Positions 36,615-45,311 of a DNA stretch of 64,000 nucleotides are shown here, in pieces. Position numbers and translations under genes: made by a program. Each line of letters opens with the position of its first letter. Within the stretch, counting starts at the first letter, position 1. The DNA is from Bin80 sp964503085. Its GTDB lineage: Bacteria; Bacteroidota; Rhodothermia; Rhodothermales; Bin80. A model generated the notes under the pieces. That model did not search any database, was not told the origin of the DNA, and saw nothing but the letters and a program-made list of their open reading frames with translations. The DNA lies in NCBI GenBank assembly GCA_964503085.1, contig CAZCYQ010000001.1, positions 86,010-150,009 of the forward strand. Reading direction: 5' to 3'.

Positions 36615-37102
36615 AATATATCTTTGCCTGTGTACTTGGCCTCCAGTCGAAGGAGCGTTTGCTTGTGCTCCAGACCACCGCTGTATCCTGTTAGTTGGCC
36701 ATTTGAACCTATCACACGATGGCAGGGAAGAATTATAGGAACAGGGTTGGAACCGTTAGCGGTACCCACGGCGCGCGCAAGGTGCGCATCTCCGAGTCTG
36801 CGAGCCAGTTCGCTATAAGAGCGGGTTTCGCCATAAGGGATGGCATCCAGCAGTGTCCATACCCGCTTCTGGAATGCCGTTCCGCGCAGATCGAGTTTCA
36901 CCGAAAAGCGCTCCAATTTGCCCGCGAAATAAGCGGAGAGTTCCTTTGCAGCCCTATCAAACGGAGCGCCGGCGGGCTCGCACTCTGAAATGGCACCAAA
37001 CTGGATACGCATGAGACCAAGCGAAGAGAACGTGAGTGTTAGAGGACCGACTGGCGTCTCAGAAATTGCGCCGCATTTGACGCGGGGTGGGACAATTGGC
37101 AT
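36596..37102 (-). CDS. ogt: Methylated-DNA--protein-cysteine methyltransferase
   Basis: 168 residues. Removes alkyl groups from O6-alkylguanine by suicide transfer to its own cysteine. The active site PCHRV (126-130) has C127 as acceptor. The helix-turn-helix part is visible (YGETRSYSELARRLG), as is the C-terminal GYSGGLEHKQTLL. No AdaA regulatory domain, so a constitutive Ogt-type enzyme is likely. Convergent with the ABC permease gene, divergent from tig. Confidence 0.95.
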   Translation of the reverse strand: MPIVPPRVKCGAISETPVGPLTLTFSSLGLMRIQFGAISECEPAGAPFDRAAKELSAYFAGKLERFSVKLDLRGTAFQKRVWTLLDAIPYGETRSYSELARRLGDAHLARAVGTANGSNPVPIILPCHRVIGSNGQLTGYSGGLEHKQTLLRLEAKYTGKDIFQPLRR

Positions 37103-37159
37103 GGCTGGACCGTTCCAATAGATTCGGGTTTTCGGAACCGATTATTACTCTTTATTGCA

Positions 37160-38446
37160 ATGGAAGTTAATGTGCTTGAGACCGGCGATATGGTCCGTGT
37201 CCTTGAAATTAAGGCTACCGCGGCGGATCTGGAAACGGATGTACGGCTAGCGTTACGAAAGCTGCGGTCCGCGACAACCATGCGGGGGTTCCGGCCTGGT
37301 CGTGTGCCAATCAAAATGATTCGTCAAATGAGGGGGGAAGATGTGAAAAACGAGGTTGTCGACAACCTTACGAAGGAGGTATTTGAGGATATGGTCAGGG
37401 GCAGTGATGAGTATCAGCTCCTTGGAACGCCGCGGGAAATCAGGCGGGACTATGAGTTGGATGAGGATTTATTGGTCCAAGTGGAATTTTACGTGGTTCC
37501 GAAACTGGAGCTTCAAGATATTACCGGACAAGTACTCGAAATTCCTGTTGGCGGTGAGATTACGGAGCGTGTTACTGAGTTCTTTATAAGAAAAAGAATG
37601 TCCGAGCATCTGCCGAACAGGCCGCTTGAAGCGGGAGAGAAAATCGGTGAGGGCATGGATGGCATGCTGGACCAGATAGAATATCGGGTTACAGAGGTCG
37701 ACAACGCAACAGGATTGGTGCTGGTCGGAAGTGAAAGCAAATTGGAGACTCTTGATTTTGGCGGTGCTGAGGGTTTGAATCCAGAGGTTGGCGATGGATA
37801 CAGAACGGCCTTTACAGGACGGGCAGTTGGAGATATAGTGAACCTAGATGACATGGAAGCTGAGGACCCGTCATCAGTTCATATGAGGGAGGAATCATAC
37901 TTTGAGGCTGAAATTTTAGAAGCGCTTCGGTTTGAATGGCCGGAGATTGATGACGGATGGGCAATGATAGTCAGTGAGGAGGAAGTAAATACTGCTGAGG
38001 AATTGCAAGGATGGGTGCAGGAATATCTAACGAATCTCTTTGAGAGGCATACTAGGTATATCTTGGACTTTCAGTTTATGAACCGTATGCAAGTATTGCA
38101 TCCCTTTAACTTACCCACATCTCTTGTAGAGCAGATGAGGGGGAATTTGCTGGATAAGTGGGCGGATGATCCTAATGCCTTGGAGTATCTGAAAGATTCT
38201 ATGGCACATCTGCGATGGCTAATTTTACTTGAAGCAATTGAAGGGCAAGTAGACTTGGAATCATCTGAAGAGGTAGTCGAAATTCCAGATGGTGAGACGA
38301 AACCAGAAGTCGATAGTGGGATTACAGCGGCATCAGAGCAATTGCGTGGTAATCCATTGACCGCGCATTTACTTAAGCAATTTGAGGTTAGTGAGATTCC
38401 TGTCCCCGAGGAGGGAATGATGTATCTCATAGCGAAGAATTTGTAA
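37160..38446 (+). CDS. tig: Trigger factor, with divergent PPIase region
   Basis: 428 residues. Ribosome-bound chaperone at the exit tunnel. The N-terminal docking loop is GFRPGRVP (43-50). The C-terminal helical arms lie from about 255 to 420. The middle part (about 140-255) occupies the place of the FKBP-type prolyl isomerase domain but shows few of its conserved residues, so isomerase activity is doubtful. Followed by clpP after 34 bp, a common pairing. Confidence 0.94.
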   Translation: MEVNVLETGDMVRVLEIKATAADLETDVRLALRKLRSATTMRGFRPGRVPIKMIRQMRGEDVKNEVVDNLTKEVFEDMVRGSDEYQLLGTPREIRRDYELDEDLLVQVEFYVVPKLELQDITGQVLEIPVGGEITERVTEFFIRKRMSEHLPNRPLEAGEKIGEGMDGMLDQIEYRVTEVDNATGLVLVGSESKLETLDFGGAEGLNPEVGDGYRTAFTGRAVGDIVNLDDMEAEDPSSVHMREESYFEAEILEALRFEWPEIDDGWAMIVSEEEVNTAEELQGWVQEYLTNLFERHTRYILDFQFMNRMQVLHPFNLPTSLVEQMRGNLLDKWADDPNALEYLKDSMAHLRWLILLEAIEGQVDLESSEEVVEIPDGETKPEVDSGITAASEQLRGNPLTAHLLKQFEVSEIPVPEEGMMYLIAKNL

Positions 38447-38480
38447 GGGAATTGGCTTTCAACAAATTAAGGTATATCCA

Positions 38481-39164
38481 ATGGTTAACGACTTTGTAAA
38501 ATTCTCCAAGAGCCTTCACTTGCCGGAGAGTATATACAGAAAAGGATTAGGTGATCAACCCATAAGCAATTTAGTGCCCATGGTAGTTGAGCAAACCTCC
38601 CGCGGCGAGCGGGCCTATGATATATTCAGTCGGCTCCTGAAAGAGCGCATTATAATTATAGGTACCCCGATCAACGACATCGTGGCAAACTTGACAGTTG
38701 CTCAACTACTCTATTTGACCAGCGAGAATCCAGAACGCGACATAAACGTCTACATTAATTCGCCGGGCGGCATGGTGTATAGCGGACTTGGTGTTTATGA
38801 TACGATCCAGTATGTATCCTGTCCGGTGGCAACAATTTGTGTGGGATTAGCGGCCTCATTGGGTTCGGTGCTTTTGGCAGCCGGAACGAAGGAGCACCGA
38901 GCCGCGCTGCCCAATTCACGCATCATGCTTCACCAACCGCTCGGAGGAGCACAGGGACAGGCGTCTGACATCGAAATCCAGGCCCGCGAAATTCTGTGGC
39001 TGAAACAGCGCCTCTACGAAATCATGGCGCAGCATACCGGACAAGACACAGAGACCATCGCAAAGGATGCGGATCGGGACTACTGGTTGAGTGCGGAGGA
39101 AGCCAAAGACTACGGCCTGATTGATAACGTGTTGACACCGCAGGAGCTGCCAAACAACAAATAG
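38481..39164 (+). CDS. clpP: ATP-dependent Clp protease proteolytic subunit
   Basis: 227 residues. Barrel-forming serine protease partnered by ClpX or ClpA. Triad S126 (GLAASLGS), H151 (IMLHQP) and D200 (DADRDYW) are in place, with NSPGG at 93-97 for the oxyanion strand. The N-terminal 30 residues are longer than mature ClpP and may be processed. clpX does not follow: a tRNA gene is next, on the other strand. Confidence 0.96.
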   Translation: MVNDFVKFSKSLHLPESIYRKGLGDQPISNLVPMVVEQTSRGERAYDIFSRLLKERIIIIGTPINDIVANLTVAQLLYLTSENPERDINVYINSPGGMVYSGLGVYDTIQYVSCPVATICVGLAASLGSVLLAAGTKEHRAALPNSRIMLHQPLGGAQGQASDIEIQAREILWLKQRLYEIMAQHTGQDTETIAKDADRDYWLSAEEAKDYGLIDNVLTPQELPNNK

Positions 39165-39167
39165 GTG

Positions 39168-39243
39168 TGGTACCGCGTACGGGATTTGAACCCGTGTTAC
39201 CGGCGTGAGAGGCCGGCGTCCTGGACCCCTAGACGAACGCGGC
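39168..39243 (-). tRNA. tRNA-Glu (CUC)
   Basis: 76 nt including an encoded CCA (39168-39170). The acceptor GCCGCGT pairs with ACGCGGT, with a G-U first pair. The D-loop region is TTCGTCTAGGGGTCCAGG, the anticodon loop CTCTCAC gives CUC (reads GAG), and the T-arm contains GGGTTCAAATCC. It faces clpP tail-to-tail, 3 bp apart. Confidence 0.95.
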
Positions 39244-39349
39244 GAACAGCGTTTTACCATGATGCTCTTTGCGGGTTGCGGAGGTTTGTAGGGTTGCCTT
39301 TGGAACCTGCCATTTTCTGCGGGGGTTGCATTGACAAGATTCAAAAATC

Positions 39350-40495
39350 ATGTCGGCAGCGATATACTTGGACTACAATGCCACGACGCCTGTTGATTCG
39401 CGTGTTGTGGAGAAGATGCTCCCCTATTTTACAGAGCACTTCGGTAATCCGTCCAGCCAAGGACATATGTACGGGTGGGCTGCGAGTGCAGCTATAGAAC
39501 AGGCGCGCATAGAGGTTGCCAAATGTATACAGGCAGCCCGGCCGAGCGAGGTCACTTTCACAAGTGGTGCAACGGAAGGGATTAATGCTGCGCTGAAAGG
39601 ACTGGCCGAGGCGTGCACGCACCGAGGGCATCATATTGTTACGGTGGAAAGTGAGCACAGCGCAGTAGCAAAGGCCTGTCAACATCTGGAACAGCTCGGT
39701 TGGAGGGTAACCTATTTGCCGGTCGATTCAGAGGGTATCCTGGATTTAGGCAGACTGGAGGACAGTCTCACGGATGACACGGTACTGGTTAGTGTGATGT
39801 GGGCCAACAATGAGACGGGCGTAATACAGCCGATACCCGAAATTGCCGGAATAGTACGTGCGCGCGGCATTCCCTTCATGACTGATGCGACGCAGGCGGT
39901 GGGAAAAATACCGGTATCGACTGAACCGGTGGATATTTTGGTGTGCAGCGGGCATAAGGTATATGGCCCCAAAGGAATAGGTGCAATGTTTGTGCGTGGT
40001 CGAGTACGCTGTACTCCACTTATAGATGGTGGAGGACAAGAGAAAGGACGCCGCAGTGGTACACACAACGTTCCGGGGATCGTCGGGATGGGAGAAGCGT
40101 TCCGGTTGGCCAGGTTGGAATGCGAAAAAGACGCCAATCGACTAACTGCTTTACGCGATGAACTGGAAAATGCCCTGAGGCAATGCGGTATAGAGGTTCG
40201 GGTTAATGGCGCGGGGGCTGACCGGCTCCCTCAGACGAGCAGCATTTCGTTCCCGCATCTGGAAGTGGAACGATTACTTATGTCTATTCGCGGATTGGCA
40301 GTCGGCACTGGCAGTGCCTGTGGATCCGGCAGCCGTAAACCCAGTAGGGTGCTTTCGGCAATGGGGATTCCGGCTGATATAGCTCGTCGGACGTTGCGAA
40401 TAAGCTTGGGGCGTCACACGACCAAACAGGATGTTGCACACGCATCTGAAATTTTAATCAAGGCAATGCGTGAATTATCTGCAAAAGCTGCTTGA
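39350..40495 (+). CDS. Cysteine desulfurase (NifS/IscS-like)
   Basis: 381 residues. PLP enzyme that takes sulfur from cysteine for Fe-S clusters and thio-modified tRNAs. PLP lysine K203 (CSGHKVYGPKG), substrate-binding SGATEGIN (72-79), and the mobile sulfur-accepting C324 (GTGSACGSGSRKPS). The loop is longer and glycine-rich around C324, as in the class I (IscS/NifS) enzymes. iscU/hscBA genes are absent; DUF2480 follows after 5 bp. Confidence 0.95.
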   Translation: MSAAIYLDYNATTPVDSRVVEKMLPYFTEHFGNPSSQGHMYGWAASAAIEQARIEVAKCIQAARPSEVTFTSGATEGINAALKGLAEACTHRGHHIVTVESEHSAVAKACQHLEQLGWRVTYLPVDSEGILDLGRLEDSLTDDTVLVSVMWANNETGVIQPIPEIAGIVRARGIPFMTDATQAVGKIPVSTEPVDILVCSGHKVYGPKGIGAMFVRGRVRCTPLIDGGGQEKGRRSGTHNVPGIVGMGEAFRLARLECEKDANRLTALRDELENALRQCGIEVRVNGAGADRLPQTSSISFPHLEVERLLMSIRGLAVGTGSACGSGSRKPSRVLSAMGIPADIARRTLRISLGRHTTKQDVAHASEILIKAMRELSAKAA

Positions 40496-40500
40496 GGAAT

Positions 40501-41013
40501 ATGGAGATCGTCAATCGTGTGGCCCAGAGCGGTATTGAAGTTTATGACTTGGAATTGCTCTGGGAGAATCGTTCAATCAAGGAACTGGATTTGGCATCCT
40601 TTCTGGATCACGGTATACTCTTGCGGGAAAAGCCTTTTCGGGCACAGGTAGCTGCTTATGACTGGCAGGAATTCGACGGAGTTCATGTTGCACTCTTTTG
40701 CAGTACGGAGGCGCTGGTGCCAATGTGGGCCTATATGTTGATTGCATCACGCCTTGATCGTGCACGGACTGTTACAATGGGGCGCAAAGCGGATCTCGTA
40801 CGAGAGCTGTTTGTATTGGCCTTAGCGAAGGAAGATTGGAGCAGATTCTCAGACAGGATTGTTGTGATCAAGGGTTGTGGATCGGGAGTTGTTCCTGAGA
40901 GCGCCTATACCAAGGCAATGGCAGAGTTACAGAAGGTGGCCCGTAAGGTCATGTTTGGAGAACCCTGCTCAAGCGTACCCGTCTGGCGTCGAACCAAAGA
41001 GCGTGTAAAATAA
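40501..41013 (+). CDS. DUF2480 family protein
   Basis: 170 residues from the ATG at 40501, five bases after the desulfurase stop. Matches the Bacteroidota-restricted DUF2480 pattern: MEIVNRVAQSGI at the start, then STEALVPMWAYMLIASRL, VVIKGCGSGVVPESAY and the C-terminal VMFGEPCSSVPV. Its usual neighbours are Fe-S assembly genes, and here it is paired with a cysteine desulfurase. Conserved cysteines (C133, C159) could handle sulfur or a cluster (inference). Confidence 0.92.
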   Translation: MEIVNRVAQSGIEVYDLELLWENRSIKELDLASFLDHGILLREKPFRAQVAAYDWQEFDGVHVALFCSTEALVPMWAYMLIASRLDRARTVTMGRKADLVRELFVLALAKEDWSRFSDRIVVIKGCGSGVVPESAYTKAMAELQKVARKVMFGEPCSSVPVWRRTKERVK

Positions 41014-41550
41014 TTCCTTGTGTATCGGGAATATATATTCAGACTGCAGCGTCGTGCCTGATCTAGTCGTTTTTTGGTAAGTGGTAAGGAGACAAGATGC
41101 CTGCTCGTCGTAGCAGTATATGCATGTTCACGACAATACGTGAACATGCAGTGTTTTCACTACAGGATTTGTAGCGAAACACCAACATTTGCGGTATAGC
41201 TGCTTTATTTAATGTATTTTTTTGCATCCAGCGATACCGGGTGAATAGTAACGCAGACGTTATCGGATGACCATGTCTGTGCAGCACCTAGGCTCGCCTT
41301 GATGCGGATATACAAAATGATGTGAATTGTTTGTTCAGTTATCGTATTTGTTTTGAGTGTCCAGCCAGTCAGCTTGCTTGGGTGACAATCCCTTCAGCCG
41401 TTAAACTCCAGGATAGCTCAGAGATGGATCTAGGTTGGATATAATTTCAGTGTTTTACGGGAGCGGTATGACCATTTGATTGATCTGCAAACGTACGTTG
41501 TTGGATCATCTTGTCGCGCAGGTTGACCTTAGATTGTTCTTGTCAGTCAT
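41014..41550. other. Gene-free spacer with a strong inverted repeat
   Basis: No gene supported. A small hairpin (CTGCT/AGCAG, 41101-41116), the 12-bp inverted repeat at 41121-41150 and a 10-bp palindrome AACGTACGTT at 41490-41499 are the only structures noticed. Confidence 0.55.
41121..41150. terminator. 12-bp perfect inverted repeat, probable terminator of the desulfurase operon
   Basis: TGCATGTTCACG (41121-41132) and CGTGAACATGCA (41139-41150) flank a 6-base loop and are followed by GTGTTTT. It is 107 bp downstream of the DUF2480 stop. Stem length and loop fit an intrinsic terminator with a weak T-tract; the near-symmetry would also suit a protein-binding site. Confidence 0.5.
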
Positions 41551-42309
41551 ATGAAAATTGATCTTACAGATAAGGTCGCACTGGTTACGGGGGCGAGCCG
41601 TGGTATAGGAAAGGCAATTGCCACAGGGCTTGCCGAAGCGGGGGCAACCGTAGCGGTGCACTGCAATGAAAACACCGTGCAGGCTGAAGCTGTTGCGCTA
41701 GAACTGGGTCAACGTGCGTGTGTGTTTCAGGCAGACTTGTCATCTGTGCGTGCCTGTGAGATGCTCGTGGCGAATGTGATATCCCGATATGGCTGCATTG
41801 ATGTTCTGGTCAACAATGCGGGCATCGCGCAGCTTGTTGATGCAGCGGCGCCGACGAGCGCTTGGCTTCATGCTTGGGAGCAAACCATGGCAGTTAATGC
41901 ACGTGCACCAGAGCTTCTATGTCGCCTTGTAATCCAGCATTACCAGACCCGGGGACAGGGTCGCATTATCAATATCGCATCACGGGCTGCTTTTCGTGGA
42001 GATACCGCGGAATACATGACCTATGCGGCTTCAAAAGGGGCGGTTGTTTCGCTGACGCGCAGTATTGCCCGTGCTTACGGCAAGGATGGAATTACAGCCT
42101 TTGTAGTGGCCCCTGGTTTTGTTCGTACAGACATGGCGCAAGATGCAATTGATTCGTACGGAGAGGCCTTTGTTGTGCAAGATCTTGCACTTAATAGCTT
42201 GACTGAATCGGAGGATATTGCTCCGATCGTCGTGCTTTTGGCAAGTGGTTTAGCAGATCACGCGACGGGCACGTCCATTGACATTAATGCTGGCAGCTAT
42301 GTCCATTAG
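41551..42309 (+). CDS. SDR-family oxidoreductase (FabG-like)
   Basis: 252 residues, Rossmann short-chain dehydrogenase. NADP-binding TGASRGIG (13-20), NNAG (88-91), catalytic S144, Y158 and K162, and the C-terminal DINAGSYVH in place of the usual DGG. It resembles 3-oxoacyl-ACP reductases, but no acp, fabF or fabD is adjacent, so the substrate is open. Monocistronic, flanked by 537-bp and 276-bp spacers. Confidence 0.9.
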   Translation: MKIDLTDKVALVTGASRGIGKAIATGLAEAGATVAVHCNENTVQAEAVALELGQRACVFQADLSSVRACEMLVANVISRYGCIDVLVNNAGIAQLVDAAAPTSAWLHAWEQTMAVNARAPELLCRLVIQHYQTRGQGRIINIASRAAFRGDTAEYMTYAASKGAVVSLTRSIARAYGKDGITAFVVAPGFVRTDMAQDAIDSYGEAFVVQDLALNSLTESEDIAPIVVLLASGLADHATGTSIDINAGSYVH

Positions 42310-42585
42310 TCTCGGTCAACGTATTGTAAGATGGGAATGCGAATTTCGATGGGCGGATCGGAACCGTCTCAGTTCATGCGCATCCGGTTTCAATATGGCC
42401 TCAGGACTTGCAAGACAACGACTGCGCTGAAAGAGCTCAGCCCAATTTCGACATTGTAGTGGTGCGGTCTCCAAAGATAACAAGGGCGCTGCATCAGAAG
42501 TGTCTACGATAGAGAAGGTCCGTTTTAAGCAAACGCGGTGTTCAGGCTTTTGTGGGCATTCGGAAACTTCTGGTTTAAGCTACGC

Positions 42586-42975
42586 TTAAGTTGTCGGCTC
42601 TTTTTTTCCGAGATAGAGAGACAGTGCGGAAGGGATGAGTCCAGTAGGAATTAAGAAAAGCACAGGCCAACCAACCCCATTCAACAAGAGGATCAGTGCG
42701 GCTACTATGCTTATCACGCCCAGCATAAAAGCCAACCACGGCCCAATGCTGAATGATTTGACTACAGATGCCTCCATTTTATGTCTGTGCCTCTGCTCAC
42801 CGACGGCCATTGACACGATGGTATCCCCCAGACCAGGCATGGCCTTTTCGTACCTCTCCAAATCATCGGGAGACGGAAGGGGGCCCTGATGAATCTGTTG
42901 AACGGTTACGCTTGCCTGTTCTTGAAGCACTGCGGGACCCGCTTGCTTTCCACGCACAGGAGGTTGCTTACTCAC
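42586..42975 (-). CDS. DUF2335 membrane protein
   Basis: 129 residues. The cytoplasmic N-terminal half carries the DUF2335 signature GPLPSPDDLERYEKAMPG, followed by IVSMAVGEQRHRHKMEA; two transmembrane helices follow (about 76-96 and 99-119). The family occurs in phage and accessory regions and its role is unknown. Its start overlaps the stop of the upstream 98-residue gene by 8 bp, so the two are probably expressed together. Confidence 0.85.
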   Translation of the reverse strand: MSKQPPVRGKQAGPAVLQEQASVTVQQIHQGPLPSPDDLERYEKAMPGLGDTIVSMAVGEQRHRHKMEASVVKSFSIGPWLAFMLGVISIVAALILLLNGVGWPVLFLIPTGLIPSALSLYLGKKEPTT

Positions 42976-43264
42976 TGACTGTCGGGTATTTCTGCTGATC
43001 GGAGGGTTCCAATTTGTCGCTTTCTCGGCCTATAACTACCCACATGTCATTTCCGATTACCTCCATATCACGCCTCAAAGCTTCTCCATCGTCACGATTA
43101 ATGATCTGCTCAACGTACACGGTCCCGCCTCCGTATATAATCCCCATTCCCTTAAAGAGACTGGATCGCATAGATCTCAGCAACGACATTAGATTGATGA
43201 TAAATTGAGTGAGACGATACTTTACATACGAAACAGTTGGGTGTTCCCCTTCGCCCATCTTCAC
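42968..43264 (-). CDS. Hypothetical protein coupled to DUF2335
   Basis: 98 residues, no recognised domain. The first 45 residues are basic and partly hydrophobic (SYVKYRLTQFIINLMSLLRS); the rest is acidic and beta-like (GGTVYVEQIINRDDGEALRRD). It begins 32 bp after mltG on the same strand and overlaps the DUF2335 gene by 8 bp, which supports it as a real coding frame. Confidence 0.6.
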   Translation of the reverse strand: MKMGEGEHPTVSYVKYRLTQFIINLMSLLRSMRSSLFKGMGIIYGGGTVYVEQIINRDDGEALRRDMEVIGNDMWVVIGRESDKLEPSDQQKYPTVSE

Positions 43265-43296
43265 CTTTACGATTCTACTACAAATGAACTGTCGGA

Positions 43297-44334
43297 TTAG
43301 TCCTCTGCGTTAGCCCTTTCACGTCGGCGCTGTGCAAGATAGCGGCGCAATATATTAGCATCCCGGTTATGGCTGCGTAAGTCTACGTTAAACGAATGCC
43401 CACCATCTGGGCTAGCCACAAAAAACATGTAATCGTGTTCTTCCGCCTGCGCAGTTTTTATCAGAGATGATCGCGAAGGATTGGTGATAGGACCTGGCGG
43501 AAGCCCCTGGTACAGGTATGTGTTGTAAGGGTGATCAATTCTATAATCACGATAAAACAGACGACGTCTGCCCCCCTCGAGTTCAATCAGTGCATATTGC
43601 ACTGTTGGATCGGCTTGCAAGGGCCAGTGCCTTCTCAAGCGATTCAAGTACACACCTGCCACACGAGATTTTTCTTCGTTTACTCTCGTTTCCCATTCGA
43701 CAATTGCAGCCAGGCTTACCACTTCATCACGTGACAGTCCATGTGTGCTCATTGTACTTATCGCCTCTTTTTCATAAAACTCATCAAACTCCCGTTTAAT
43801 ACGTCGAACAACCTCGGTCGCTTCGGTCAACCAGTAGAAGCTGTACGTATCGGGTAACATGTAACTAAATAAGTGCAGCGTGTCTGTGCCAAGTGAGGTT
43901 GCCAGCGCAGTATCAGCGAGAGCCGCCATAAAATCTTCTGCATCAAACGCCATATTGGCAGCTGCCGAACGTGCAATCCTGTCGCGTCTAGATCCAGCGG
44001 GGATCCTCAGCGATACAGGGGTCTGCAGTCCCTTTCGCAAGGTTTGCAATAGATTGAGATTCGATTCTCCTGATGAAAAAACATAGTGTCCAGCCTTTAT
44101 TTGATCCTTCCAGCCAGTTGCATGGGCTACCAGACGGAAGGTCCAGGAGTACTTAATCAGTTCCCGACTTTCAAGCGAATCAACGACATTGACCAAGATG
44201 CTTCCTCTTGGAATATGCAATGCTCGATCGCCGTCAAAGGATGGAGTGTTCGGAGCCCAGAGAAGCCAACTCCCTCCTGCGCCTAGTCCGAGGATAACCA
44301 CAATACTGTACACGAGAACCCGGGTCCTTAGCAT
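43297..44334 (-). CDS. mltG: Endolytic peptidoglycan transglycosylase MltG
   Basis: 345 residues: a transmembrane anchor (about 8-26), a LysM-like region and the YceG domain. The catalytic glutamate E213 sits in LAAIVEWETRVNEE, and NRLRRHWPLQADPTVQYAL and GLPPGPITNPS are family hallmarks. Cuts nascent glycan strands in the periplasm and ends their extension. Starts 2 bp after the chorismate mutase stop, so the two share a transcript. Confidence 0.94.
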   Translation of the reverse strand: MLRTRVLVYSIVVILGLGAGGSWLLWAPNTPSFDGDRALHIPRGSILVNVVDSLESRELIKYSWTFRLVAHATGWKDQIKAGHYVFSSGESNLNLLQTLRKGLQTPVSLRIPAGSRRDRIARSAAANMAFDAEDFMAALADTALATSLGTDTLHLFSYMLPDTYSFYWLTEATEVVRRIKREFDEFYEKEAISTMSTHGLSRDEVVSLAAIVEWETRVNEEKSRVAGVYLNRLRRHWPLQADPTVQYALIELEGGRRRLFYRDYRIDHPYNTYLYQGLPPGPITNPSRSSLIKTAQAEEHDYMFFVASPDGGHSFNVDLRSHNRDANILRRYLAQRRRERANAED

Positions 44335-44336
44335 AG

Positions 44337-44651
44337 TTACCGCTTTGTTCTCCGCTGATATTTTTGACGCTCCAGTGAACGCGTCTCATCAATTACACGC
44401 TCAAAGAGTCTTTGAATTGCATCAGACGGGAGTGGTCCGGGGTTGGCCCGAATGACATTTTCCAGGACCTCTTTTTCTCTGGCAGGATCATAAACAGGGA
44501 GTCCGAGTTGCTGTTTGACGTGTCCGATTTTATTCGCCACATGAGAGCGTTCGTTGAAAATTTTCACCAATACTTGGTCAAGCTTATCAATTTGTGCCCG
44601 GAGCGGGGCCAAATCTTCTTTGGAGACAGCTTGAGATGGTATAGGTTCCAT
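44337..44651 (-). CDS. Chorismate mutase (AroQ class)
   Basis: 104 residues, all-helical type II chorismate mutase, converting chorismate to prephenate. The helix-1 motif LAPLRAQIDKLDQVLVKIFNERSHVA with the active-site Arg, the KQQLGLPVYDPAREKEVLENV region and FERVIDETRSLERQ fit. Standalone, with no prephenate dehydratase or DAHP synthase fusion. Divergent from the 44772 gene. Confidence 0.9.
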   Translation of the reverse strand: MEPIPSQAVSKEDLAPLRAQIDKLDQVLVKIFNERSHVANKIGHVKQQLGLPVYDPAREKEVLENVIRANPGPLPSDAIQRLFERVIDETRSLERQKYQRRTKR

Positions 44652-44771
44652 AGTGTATTATTCAGGTACAGTTAATAAATTAAGCATGTAAGCCGTGCAA
44701 CAAAACTGTGATCCCAAGGTATTGATTACAAGACACGCCTTAAACTCTCTTAACCGAAGATAGACTGTGTA

Positions 44772-45290
44772 ATGCGCAGAAACTTGTTACTCATCGCTGC
44801 TCTGGCCTTTTTGGCATCACCTGCTCAGTCCCAGTTCAGGGAAGCTGTTCCTGAGGCATTCCCTCAGACCCGTGTGTACGACGTGTCCAACCGAGCTGGT
44901 GCATTCCTGAGCAAGATATTCAACCCGAGTGTTTTTCAAATGAGACACAGCTTTGAAATGACGGCCGGGTCCTTTGGCGGCGATGGATACTCAATGGGCA
45001 TGTACACAAATACGATGGCATGGCAATTTAGCCCCAAACTAGCCGCACGGATGGATGTTGCCGTTGCATACTCCCCTCAGAACCAAATGGCCCAGGAATA
45101 TGGCTTCGGGCGGCAGCGCCCCCAGGTTTTTCTGCGTAATGCCGAAATTGGCTGGAAGCCATCCGAAAAAGTTCAGGTTCACTTTCAATTCAGACAGGAT
45201 CCGTACGCATACCAAAACATGATGGGCTATGGACCGTATGGATATGGTCGCCGGCATACTGGACTGTTTCGAAGGAATCCCTGGTTTTAG
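44772..45290 (+). CDS. Secreted protein of unknown function
   Basis: 172 residues with a signal peptide cleaved near SPAQSQ. The body is Met/Tyr/Gly-rich and has alternating aromatic strands (YSMGMYTNTMAWQF, KVQVHFQFRQDPYAYQNM), suggesting a small beta-barrel or periplasmic beta protein. FLSKIFNPSVFQMRHSFEMT looks like a conserved core. First gene of a plus-strand run leading to rsfS. Confidence 0.75.
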   Translation: MRRNLLLIAALAFLASPAQSQFREAVPEAFPQTRVYDVSNRAGAFLSKIFNPSVFQMRHSFEMTAGSFGGDGYSMGMYTNTMAWQFSPKLAARMDVAVAYSPQNQMAQEYGFGRQRPQVFLRNAEIGWKPSEKVQVHFQFRQDPYAYQNMMGYGPYGYGRRHTGLFRRNPWF

Positions 45291-45311
45291 TGTCTCGTGA
45301 GCTGGGTGCGG

